Positions 1 through 5,935 of a DNA stretch of 8,060 nucleotides are shown here, piece after piece. The stretch is from positions 1-8,060 of the forward strand of contig QNAZ01000035.1 of NCBI GenBank assembly GCA_003641645.1, given 5' to 3'. Position 1 is the stretch's first letter, and each line of letters starts with the position of its first letter. The stretch comes from Thermodesulfobacteriota bacterium. Its GTDB lineage: Bacteria; Desulfobacterota; Thermodesulfobacteria; Thermodesulfobacteriales; Thermodesulfobacteriaceae. The position numbers were made by a program, and so were the translations under genes. The notes under the pieces were generated by a model. It was not told where the DNA came from, did not search any database, and saw only the letters and a program-made list of their open reading frames with translations.

Positions 1-783
1 AAAGCTTGTAAAGAACTTCCAGTAAAAGTGGTAGAAGCTTTAAAAAAAGCCTTAGATAAAGAAGAAAATTTTTTAGCTAAAGTAGTATTAGAAGTTTTGC
101 TAAATAATATAGAAATAGCAAAAAAAGAGGGATTGCCTCTTTGTCAGGATACAGGCATTCCTGTAGTCTGGATAAAGATAGGAGAGAAGATAAGGGTTAA
201 TAATTTAGAAGAAGCTATTAATGAAGGACTATATTTAGCTTATAAAGAAGGTTTTTTGAGAGCTTCAGTTTGTGATCCTATTAGTAGAAAAAATACACAG
301 ACTAATACTCCTGCTATTATTCATTATGAGATTGTTCCTGAAGATATTTTTGAAATTTATCTTATGCCTAAGGGATGTGGAAGTGAAAATATGAGCGCAC
401 TTTGTATGCTTTCTCCTTCAGCAGGGATAGAAGGAGTTAAAAAATTTGTAATAGAGACAATAAAAAGAGCAGGACCTAATCCTTGTCCTCCTGTTATTGT
501 AGGAATTGGAATAGGAGGAGATTTTGAAAAATCTGCTTTGATCTCAAAAAAAGCACTTTTTAGAGATTTAGGAACTACCCATCCTAATCCTGAGATAGCA
601 AAATTAGAAAAAGAGCTTTTTGAAGAGATAAATAATTTAGGAATCGGACCCCTTGGATTTGGTGGGAAAACTACTTGTTTAGGTGTTCATATTGAAGTCT
701 ATCCATGTCATATAGCAAGTTTACCAGTTGCTGTAAATATCCAATGTCATTCAGCAAGAGTAACTAAAATAAAAATTCTATAA
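1..783 (+). CDS. Class I (Fe-S) fumarate hydratase, alpha subunit; 5' end cut by window
   Basis: This is the alpha (N-terminal catalytic) part of the two-subunit, oxygen-sensitive fumarase/tartrate dehydratase family, which interconverts fumarate and malate in the cytoplasm. The frame is open from base 1 with a family-like N-terminus (KACKELPVKVVEALKKAL), so the GTG at 28 is not the true start. About 260 residues are present, and roughly 15-30 more probably lie outside the window. The three cysteines that ligate the [4Fe-4S] cluster are visible: PLCQDTG (codon 142-144), KGCGSEN (376-378) and KTTCLGVHIE (676-678). The C-terminal stretch LPVAVNIQCHSAR is also typical. No beta subunit follows, so it must be upstream or elsewhere. 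Fumarase is more likely than tartrate dehydratase for an anaerobe, but sequence alone does not settle this. Confidence 0.93.
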   Translation, partial: KACKELPVKVVEALKKALDKEENFLAKVVLEVLLNNIEIAKKEGLPLCQDTGIPVVWIKIGEKIRVNNLEEAINEGLYLAYKEGFLRASVCDPISRKNTQTNTPAIIHYEIVPEDIFEIYLMPKGCGSENMSALCMLSPSAGIEGVKKFVIETIKRAGPNPCPPVIVGIGIGGDFEKSALISKKALFRDLGTTHPNPEIAKLEKELFEEINNLGIGPLGFGGKTTCLGVHIEVYPCHIASLPVAVNIQCHSARVTKIKIL

Positions 784-792
784 GGAGATTAT

Positions 793-1515
793 ATGAAAAA
801 AATAAGAAAAATTTTGTTTATTTTTGGATTAAGTTTATTTATTTTTTCTTGTGGGAAAAAGACCTCTCCATTACCTATAAAAGAAAGTATTCCTAAGGAC
901 CTTTCTTTTGAGGTTCTTTTAAATCCTAAAGGAGTAAATCTTCTTATTTATCTTCCCACAGAAACCAAAGGAGGTTATCCTCTCTCTAAGATTAAAAAGC
1001 TAATCATTGAAAAAGTTGAAGTTCCCCTTGATATTCCTAAGGCTAAGAAAAAAAAGAAAATCATTAAACTTTCTCCAAAACTTCATTCAGCAGGAAATTT
1101 GTTTGTTTATACTGATTATAAGCTCAAACATCGTCATAGTTATACCTATAGAGTTAAGGTAATAAAAGATTTCTTTGTTAAAACACCTTTTACAGAACCT
1201 ATCAAAATTTTTTGGCATAATCCACCAAATTTTCCTCAAAAATTTCAAATTAAATCTCTTGGGAAAGATGCTGTTTTAATTACTTGGAAAAGACCTAAAA
1301 AGGATATTTATGGACTTTATTTAGAGGGTGAAATTTTTTATCAAATAGAAAGAATTTCTAAAGAAGGAGTAAGACTTATAAAAGTAAAAGGAAAAGAAGA
1401 ATATTTTGATAAAATCAAAGTTGGAGAAAAAGTATGTTATAACATAAGAACTATTTTAAATTTTCGAGGAACTTTAATTCCTGGACCTAAGACACCTGAT
1501 AAATGTGTAGAGTAG
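793..1515 (+). CDS. Outer-membrane-type lipoprotein with two probable fibronectin type III-like domains
   Basis: The product is a 240-residue exported lipoprotein of unknown function. A charged N-terminus (MKKIRK) and hydrophobic segment lead to a lipobox I-F-S-C, with Cys20 as the lipidated residue and Gly at +2, which is compatible with sorting to the outer membrane. The next residues, CGKKTSPLP, resemble the short CGxKxPLxP motif of LptM/YifL-like lipoproteins. Two beta-rich repeats follow, at about 35-140 and 145-238. The second has the FN3 pattern (NPPNFP...VLITWKRP...IFYQIERIS...CYNIRT), while the first is weaker and is broken by a lysine-rich loop near 84-89. The Shine-Dalgarno AAGGAG overlaps the fumarase stop and lies 5 nt before ATG 793, so the two genes are probably one transcript. 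The last 29 bp overlap the end of rsmD on the other strand. Confidence 0.8.
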   Translation: MKKIRKILFIFGLSLFIFSCGKKTSPLPIKESIPKDLSFEVLLNPKGVNLLIYLPTETKGGYPLSKIKKLIIEKVEVPLDIPKAKKKKKIIKLSPKLHSAGNLFVYTDYKLKHRHSYTYRVKVIKDFFVKTPFTEPIKIFWHNPPNFPQKFQIKSLGKDAVLITWKRPKKDIYGLYLEGEIFYQIERISKEGVRLIKVKGKEEYFDKIKVGEKVCYNIRTILNFRGTLIPGPKTPDKCVE

Positions 1516-2044
1516 TTTCTCCATAAATTCTTTTTTGAATAAGACTAAAATTGTTTATTTTTTCAGGAAGGTCTATTCCTGTTTTTTCTTCTGTAATAAT
1601 TATAGCTTCTTTCTGTAGTAAATTTTTTGATAAATTTTGAAGAGTTTTTAAAGCCAATCCTTTTTCATAAGGAGGGGTTATAAATACTAAATTAAAAAAA
1701 TTTTGAAATTTTTTGGTAATTTTTTTAAGACCTCCTGGTAGTTTCAATTTAAAAATTTGAGATTTATCTAAAAGATTAAATTTTTCGAGATTTCTTTTAA
1801 TTATGGAAATACTTACAGGACTTGAATCTATAAAAACAACAAAATCTGCTCCCCGGGAGAAAGCTTCTATACCAAGTGCTCCTGTTCCTGCAAAAAGATC
1901 TAAGACTTTTAAACCAGGTAGATTTTGGCCTAATATATCAAAAAGAGCTTTTCTTATCCTGGTTCTTAGAGGACGAATAAGATTTAAATCCTTAGGAGGA
2001 CAATAGAGCTTTCTTCCTTTTAAAAATCCACCAGTAATTTGCAA
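1487..2044 (-). CDS. rsmD: RsmD-family 16S rRNA (guanine-N2) methyltransferase
   Basis: RsmD methylates G966 (E. coli numbering) of 16S rRNA in the assembled small subunit, using S-adenosylmethionine. The 185-residue length fits the family. Visible signatures are the N-terminal ITGGFLKGRKL, RPLRTRIRKALFDIL (family form RPTxxRVRExLFxxL), the SAM-binding loop VLDLFAGTGALGIEAFSRGA at 47-66, the acidic residue in VVFIDSS, and the C-terminal RIYGETTLHIYQ. Motif IV, normally D/N-PPY, reads ITPPY (Thr123), an unusual change at a residue that positions the target base. The start is TTG at 2044-2042, preceded by AAGGA that overlaps the speE stop codon. The intergenic gap is 11 nt, so it is co-transcribed and probably coupled with speE. 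The family call is firm; full activity is less certain because of Thr123. Confidence 0.9.
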   Translation of the reverse strand: MQITGGFLKGRKLYCPPKDLNLIRPLRTRIRKALFDILGQNLPGLKVLDLFAGTGALGIEAFSRGADFVVFIDSSPVSISIIKRNLEKFNLLDKSQIFKLKLPGGLKKITKKFQNFFNLVFITPPYEKGLALKTLQNLSKNLLQKEAIIITEEKTGIDLPEKINNFSLIQKRIYGETTLHIYQVS

Positions 2045-2055
2045 ATTTGTAATCC

Positions 2056-2880
2056 TTATTTTGAAATGATATTAATCCAAGTGTTAGGTATGGAAAAATA
2101 ATAGAGATTAAGTTCAGGATTATAATATTTTCCTTTATAAAGCTGTTTAGGATTTAACCAATCTTTAGATTCTTTAGTTGCTAAGAAAAAAGCAATTTCT
2201 TCTCCATAAGAAGGAACAAAAGCTCTGGCAATTTTAACTATAGGAAAAGCAGATGTTATTAAAGGATAAACAGATTTTATAATGTGAGGAAAATAAATAG
2301 GAAGACTTGCCTGTTGAATAAAAACACCTTTTGATTTTAAAACCCTTTGAGCTTCTTTGTAAAATTCAAAGGTGTATAAAGATTTAGCTGGTCCTACAGG
2401 ATCAGTGCAATCTACAATAATAAGATCAAATTCTTCATCTGAACATTCTTTAAGTCCTTCTAAACCATCTTTAACTATAAAAGAGACACGCGGATCTTTA
2501 TAATCACCTGAAAGTTTAAAAAAGTATTTTTGACAAACTTCAAAAACAAGAGTATCTATCTCAAATTGGATAATTCGTTTAATAGAAGAAATTTTTTGAA
2601 GTTCTCTTAAAACACCTCCATCTCCTCCTCCTACTATAAGAACCTCTTCTGGAGGATATTCTAAAAGACTGGCAGGAAGATAAGTTATAGTTTCATGATA
2701 GATAAATTCATCCTTTTCAGTAAACTGAATAATTCCATCTAAAACAAAAAAATAACCCCAAATAGGATTTTTAAAGACTTGTATTTTTTGTAAATTTTTT
2801 TCTTCAAAAACTAATTCAACTTTATAAGCGTGTCCGAAATCCCTATAAATTTTTTCTTTCCACCAAAAGTATCCAGTCAA
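2056..2880 (-). CDS. speE: Spermidine synthase family polyamine aminopropyltransferase
   Basis: This cytoplasmic enzyme transfers the aminopropyl group from decarboxylated S-adenosylmethionine to a diamine acceptor such as putrescine. It has 274 residues, normal for the family. Features in order: small N-terminal beta domain (WWKEKIYRDFGHAYKVE); VLDGIIQFTEKDEFIYHE at 47-63; the nucleotide loop VGGGDGG at 83-89; FEID at 106-109, which binds the ribose; and VDCTDPVGPA at 156-165, with the two aspartates that act on the amine. The acceptor loop PSYGEEIAFF (223-232) differs from the usual TYPSG/TYYGG form, so agmatine or a longer amine is possible as substrate. The start is TTG at 2880, which forms a 4-nt TTGA overlap with the upstream gene's stop and follows GGGGTG. 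That overlap implies translational coupling with the speD-like gene. Confidence 0.93.
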   Translation of the reverse strand: MTGYFWWKEKIYRDFGHAYKVELVFEEKNLQKIQVFKNPIWGYFFVLDGIIQFTEKDEFIYHETITYLPASLLEYPPEEVLIVGGGDGGVLRELQKISSIKRIIQFEIDTLVFEVCQKYFFKLSGDYKDPRVSFIVKDGLEGLKECSDEEFDLIIVDCTDPVGPAKSLYTFEFYKEAQRVLKSKGVFIQQASLPIYFPHIIKSVYPLITSAFPIVKIARAFVPSYGEEIAFFLATKESKDWLNPKQLYKGKYYNPELNLYYFSIPNTWINIISK

Positions 2881-3314
2881 GTTTCACCCCAATCTTCAGA
2901 AATTCCTCTGAGTATTTCAGCTACATATACATTTTTTGGTTGAAGGATTTTTTGTAATTTTTCTAAAATTTTATAAGCTTCTTCTTTATTTTCTGCAATG
3001 ATATCAATAGCTGAATAGCCATTTTCAGGCCAAGTATGTATGTAAATATGAGCTCTTCCTGAATTAACTTGTGCTGAAACACCAAAAGGTTGAAATTGGT
3101 AACTTATAACTTTTATATGGTTATTCTCATTAAATGAATTAATGGCTAATTTTAAAGCTTTTTCTATATTTTTAGCTTTAGCTAAAAGTTCAAAAGGAGA
3201 ATTCCAAAATTCTACAATTAAATGATAACCCCAGATATTTCGTTTAAATGCACCCTGCTGGGTAGGAGAGATTTCTAATTTTTCTACTTGACAAAGAGGT
3301 TCAAAAACTCTCAT
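2877..3314 (-). CDS. speD: SpeD-like protein lacking the pyruvoyl-forming serine
   Basis: This 145-residue protein is homologous to bacterial S-adenosylmethionine decarboxylase (SpeD): WGYHLIVEF at 28-36, PFGVS at 76-80, IHTWPENGYSAIDI at 92-105, and a C-terminal VAEILRG. Active SpeD cleaves itself between Glu and Ser of an ESH motif, and the Ser becomes pyruvoyl. An ungapped alignment between GVS and HTWPE puts Arg87-Ala88-His89 at ESH, so the essential serine is alanine. The proton-donor cysteine of the family's TCG motif is Glu108. It therefore should not form pyruvoyl or decarboxylate in the known way. About 25 extra residues (MRVFEPLCQVEKLEIS...) precede the usual start. ATG 3314 follows a strong GGGAGGTGA. 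Its 4-nt overlap with speE suggests a partner or prozyme-like role. Homology is sure; function is open. The symbol marks the family only. Confidence 0.85.
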   Translation of the reverse strand: MRVFEPLCQVEKLEISPTQQGAFKRNIWGYHLIVEFWNSPFELLAKAKNIEKALKLAINSFNENNHIKVISYQFQPFGVSAQVNSGRAHIYIHTWPENGYSAIDIIAENKEEAYKILEKLQKILQPKNVYVAEILRGISEDWGET

Positions 3315-3327
3315 AGCTCACCTCCCC

Positions 3328-3344
3328 CCAGGCAAGGTGCCTGG
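3328..3344 (-). promoter_or_regulatory. Leader hairpin abutting the Shine-Dalgarno of the speD-like gene
   Basis: A perfect 6-bp inverted repeat (CCAGGC, loop ACCTT, GCCTGG on the - strand) ends 13 nt before the ATG of the speD-like gene and runs straight into GGGGAGGTGA. The loop bases ACCT are complementary to AGGT of the Shine-Dalgarno at 3323-3320, so loop-to-SD pairing is possible. Read on the + strand, the same hairpin is followed by TTTTATTTGATTTT and looks like a terminator, but no + strand gene lies upstream within 1.8 kb. Either a translational control element or a block to antisense transcription would fit. Confidence 0.5.
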
Positions 3345-3388
3345 TTTTATTTGATTTTAGAAAAGTAAATTTTAACCAATAAAAAAAA

Positions 3389-3462
3389 TCGGGACGGGCG
3401 GATTTGAACCGCCGACCCCCCACACCCCAAGCGGGTGCGCTTCCAAGCTGCGCTACGTCCCG
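3389..3462 (-). tRNA. tRNA-Pro, anticodon GGG
   Basis: The complement folds as a full cloverleaf of 74 nt: acceptor CGGGACG/CGTCCCG, D stem GCGC/GCGC with loop AGCTTGGAA, anticodon stem CCCGC/GTGGG (one G:U), loop TTGGGGT, variable GGGTC, T stem GGCGG/CCGCC with loop TTCAAAT, and discriminator A. The loop places GGG at positions 34-36, with G37, typical of proline tRNA reading CCC and CCU. The CCA end is not encoded; a run of eight T follows the discriminator directly and may help terminate the transcript. Of 21 stem pairs 20 are G:C, far richer than the surrounding DNA, which suggests a thermophile. Confidence 0.96.
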
Positions 3463-3496
3463 ATCTGAAAAGACAAAAAAACTTTTTATTTAAAAA

Positions 3497-3524
3497 ATTT
3501 TAAAAAACTTTTTTAAAATGTCAA
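3497..3524 (-). promoter_or_regulatory. Sigma70-type promoter for tRNA-Pro (perhaps also speD-speE-rsmD)
   Basis: On the - strand a perfect -35 box TTGACA (3524-3519) is followed after 16 bp by TAAAAT (3502-3497). Transcription would begin near 3490, about 25-30 nt before the tRNA. The -35 box lies 16 nt past the metE stop, so the tRNA does not depend on metE read-through. No convincing separate promoter was found for the speD-like gene, so this one may also serve the speD-speE-rsmD genes if transcripts pass the T run after the tRNA. Confidence 0.65.
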
Positions 3525-3540
3525 CCCTATAGTTTTTTAG

Positions 3541-5793
3541 CTATTTTTTTCTCAGTTCTTTTGCAACCTCCACCATGTTTTTAAGAGCTGGTACTACTTC
3601 TTCCCATTTTCTGGTTTTAAGACCACAGTCTGGATTTATCCATAAAAGTTCCTTAGGAAAAACTTTTAAAGCCCTTTCTATTACTTTTCTTATTTCCTCC
3701 TTTGTGGGAATTGCTGGAGAATGAATGTCATAAACTCCAATCCCTATCTGCCGATCCCAACCTTTATAATTTTCAAAAGCCTCAAGTATTTCTCCTTTGC
3801 TTCTTGATGCTTCTATAGAAATCACATCAAAATCCATCTGATAAATATACTCTATTATTTCATTAAATTCAGAATAACACATATGAGTATGAATTTGAGT
3901 TTCAGGATTAGCCTTGGAACAAAGTTTAAAAGCTTTTACTGCCCATTCAAAATAGTTTTTCCAATCTCTCTTTTTTATCGGTGCTCCTTCCCTGAAAGCA
4001 GGTTCATCTATCTGTATGATTTTTATACCTGCCTTTTCTAAATCTTTTATTTCTTCTAATAAGGCTATTGCTATTTGATAAGCTATCTCATTTTTGGGTA
4101 TGTCCTCTCTATAATAACTCCAGTTTAAAATAGTTACAGGACCTGTAAGCATTCCTTTTACAGGTTTTGATGTAAGACTTTGTGCATATGTTATTTCCTC
4201 CAAAGTCATAGGAGAAGTTCTATATACATCTCCATAAATTATTGGGGGTCTATAAACTCTTGTTCCATAAGAAAGAACCCATCCTTGTTTTGTTGTAGCA
4301 ATACCCTCAAGTTTTTGTGCAAAAAACTCAACCATATCTGTTCTTTCAAACTCCCCGTGAACCAATACATCAAGTCCAATCTCTTCTTGAAATTTTATAA
4401 CCTCTTCTATTTTTTTCTTTATAAAAGATTTGTATTCTTTTTCGGATATCTCTCTTTTATTAAATTTTGTTCTCATTTTTCTTACATCTTCAGTCTGTGG
4501 AAAGGATCCTATGGTTGTAGTTGGAAATAAGGGAAGATTGAGACGTTTTTGTTGTATTTTAAATCTTTCTTGATAAGGAAGATCCCTTTTAAAATCTTTT
4601 TCAGAAAGATTCAAAATTTTTCTTCGTATTTCATCATTTTTTCCGAATTCTTCTTTAAAAAGTTTTTCATTTTCCTTTACAACTTTTAGAGCTTCGTCTT
4701 TACCCTCAAAAACATCTTTAAGAATCTTTAGTTCTCTAAGTTTTTCTTCAGCAAAAGAAAGTTTTTCCAAAAGCGAAGAAGGTAAATGCTCTTCTCCTTC
4801 AAGTGAAATAGGTAGATGATAAAGTGGACAGGAATTGGAAATTATTAATTTCTTACTAACTTGTGAAAGTTTTTCTATTACATTTAATTTTTCTTTTAAA
4901 TTTGCTTTCCATACCTGTCTTCCATTTATAATTCCAGCTATTAGATATTTATTTTCAGGGAAACCTAATTTTAACAAATTTTCCAGATTTTCTTTATTTG
5001 AAATTAAGTCTAATCCCAGACCATTTACAGGAAGTTCAACAAAATTATGATAATTAGATACGTTATCGTAATATGTTAAAATCCATAATTCCCCTAAATT
5101 TGTTAAATTTTTATAGATCTCTTTTATTAATTCCCATTCCCAAACATTCAGTTCCATAACAAAAGCTGGTTCTTCTATTAATACCGAGTTAGCTCCGGAG
5201 TCAAATAGTTCTTGAAGTATTTTTTGATACAATGGAATTAATTTTTCTAAAAATTTTTCAAATTTTTCTTTTTCTTCTATTTTACAGCGTTTTAATTTGC
5301 CATTTACTTTAATCACAATTTTAGAAAGTTTTAAAAAGGTAAATGGCCCAATAATTTTTGGTAAAGTAGTAAATCCTAAATTTTTATGAAAAATAAAATC
5401 GTCTAAAGGAAAATTTTTTAAAAGAGAAAAATCGTCATTTTCTATTTCAGGCACAAGATAGTGATAATTGGTATTGAACCATTTTGTTAACTCAAGAGCA
5501 TCTTTCCCTTTTGCCATTTCAAAGTAAGTAGAAAGTCCTTTATAGGGTTTAAATCTTTCAGGAATAATCCCTAACATTATTGAGGTGTCAAGCATAAAAT
5601 CATAAAGTGAGAATTCATTACTGGGAAAAAAATCTACATTTTTGCTGTATATTTCAGCTCTTTTTATTTTTAGTTTTTCAATTTCTTTAAAAAAATCCTT
5701 TTCTTCAATATTTCCTTTCCAGAAGTTTTCAATCAATTTTTTAAATTCACGATTTTTACCAAGTTTCGGGAAACCAAAAGCCATTGTTTGCAT
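3541..5793 (-). CDS. metE: Cobalamin-independent methionine synthase MetE
   Basis: MetE moves the methyl group from 5-methyltetrahydrofolate polyglutamate to homocysteine, making methionine without B12. From ATG 5793 it has 750 residues, close to the usual 750-760, with both barrels present: an N-terminal domain beginning MQTMAFGFPKLGKNREFKK and a catalytic C-terminal domain from about residue 420 (LFPTTTIGSFPQT). The zinc ligands are all visible: His637 and Cys639 in THMCYSEF, Glu661 in SIEASRS, and Cys723 in NPDCGLKT. IQIDEPAFREG and GMLTGPVTILNWS are also typical. An upstream in-frame ATG at 5808 is rejected because the Shine-Dalgarno GGAGG lies inside those extra codons and serves ATG 5793. 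A B12 riboswitch in the leader suggests repression when cobalamin is plentiful, which implies a MetH elsewhere in the genome. Confidence 0.97.
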   Translation of the reverse strand: MQTMAFGFPKLGKNREFKKLIENFWKGNIEEKDFFKEIEKLKIKRAEIYSKNVDFFPSNEFSLYDFMLDTSIMLGIIPERFKPYKGLSTYFEMAKGKDALELTKWFNTNYHYLVPEIENDDFSLLKNFPLDDFIFHKNLGFTTLPKIIGPFTFLKLSKIVIKVNGKLKRCKIEEKEKFEKFLEKLIPLYQKILQELFDSGANSVLIEEPAFVMELNVWEWELIKEIYKNLTNLGELWILTYYDNVSNYHNFVELPVNGLGLDLISNKENLENLLKLGFPENKYLIAGIINGRQVWKANLKEKLNVIEKLSQVSKKLIISNSCPLYHLPISLEGEEHLPSSLLEKLSFAEEKLRELKILKDVFEGKDEALKVVKENEKLFKEEFGKNDEIRRKILNLSEKDFKRDLPYQERFKIQQKRLNLPLFPTTTIGSFPQTEDVRKMRTKFNKREISEKEYKSFIKKKIEEVIKFQEEIGLDVLVHGEFERTDMVEFFAQKLEGIATTKQGWVLSYGTRVYRPPIIYGDVYRTSPMTLEEITYAQSLTSKPVKGMLTGPVTILNWSYYREDIPKNEIAYQIAIALLEEIKDLEKAGIKIIQIDEPAFREGAPIKKRDWKNYFEWAVKAFKLCSKANPETQIHTHMCYSEFNEIIEYIYQMDFDVISIEASRSKGEILEAFENYKGWDRQIGIGVYDIHSPAIPTKEEIRKVIERALKVFPKELLWINPDCGLKTRKWEEVVPALKNMVEVAKELRKK

Positions 5794-5798
5794 AAACA

Positions 5799-5806
5799 CC
5801 ACCTCC
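5799..5806 (-). promoter_or_regulatory. metE: Ribosome binding site that fixes the metE start
   Basis: GGAGGTGG on the - strand places GGAGG 8 nt before ATG 5793. The alternative ATG at 5808 has only AT-rich sequence upstream (AAATTTATAG) and would put this site inside the coding region. The family's N-terminus also begins just before GFP, which agrees with ATG 5793. Confidence 0.85.
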
Positions 5807-5836
5807 ATCTATAAATTTAAAAATTCTAACTTGTTG

Positions 5837-5930
5837 GCTAAGTCTTTGACTTAGCTCAAATGGCTTTCGTCCCTGGTTACAGCTGCAGGGCAGTGGGGAA
5901 TTTTTACCCCCTCTTCCACAACCTCAGCCT
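5837..5930 (-). ncRNA. Cobalamin-type riboswitch in the metE leader
   Basis: The - strand leader contains the B12 aptamer core in order. A P3-like hairpin pairs GGGG with CCCC around GTAAAAATT (5910-5895). Next comes ACTG, then the CCCTG/CAGGG stem (5890-5886 with 5875-5871) whose loop CAGCTGTAAC matches the conserved CNACTGTAA, then GGACGAAAGCC (5872-5862), a hallmark of this RNA class. An 8-bp hairpin (GCTAAGTC-AAA-GACTTAGC, 5855-5837) follows, where the P6 arm normally carries GCCACTG...GGGAAGG; that consensus is missing, so the RNA is a compact variant. Binding a cobalamin would repress metE, as known for B12 elements before metE genes. No T-tract terminator is seen after it, so control of translation is more likely than attenuation. 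Outer limits are approximate. Confidence 0.8.
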
Positions 5931-5935
5931 GTTAA

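Noticed and set aside
28..30. GTG at 28 as the fumarase start
   Set aside because: The frame is open to base 1 and the residues before it match the family, so the gene begins outside the window.
1803..2006. 67-residue + strand reading frame inside rsmD
   Set aside because: It is antisense to a clear rsmD gene, has no ribosome site and no recognisable domain.
3328..3358. Rho-independent terminator on the + strand
   Set aside because: Hairpin plus T-rich tail looks right, but no + strand gene precedes it; the leader of the speD-like gene is the more useful reading, so it was listed as regulatory instead.
3345..3388. Separate promoter for the speD-like gene
   Set aside because: TTGGTT and TAAAAT occur but only 14 bp apart, too close for a sigma70 promoter.
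4180..5050. Two + strand reading frames (4180-4530 and 4835-5050) inside metE
   Set aside because: They are antisense to well-conserved metE, with Phe/Ser/Cys-rich nonsense-like translations.
5794..5808. metE start at ATG 5808 giving five extra residues
   Set aside because: The only good ribosome site lies within those codons and is correctly spaced for ATG 5793; family N-termini also fit the later start.
5642..5854. 70-residue + strand reading frame over the metE 5' end and leader
   Set aside because: It runs antisense to metE and through the riboswitch hairpin; no ribosome site or family resemblance.
5837..5855. Intrinsic terminator formed by the 8-bp hairpin in the metE leader
   Set aside because: No T run follows directly on the - strand; the sequence after it is CAACAAGTTAG, so it was treated as part of the riboswitch.
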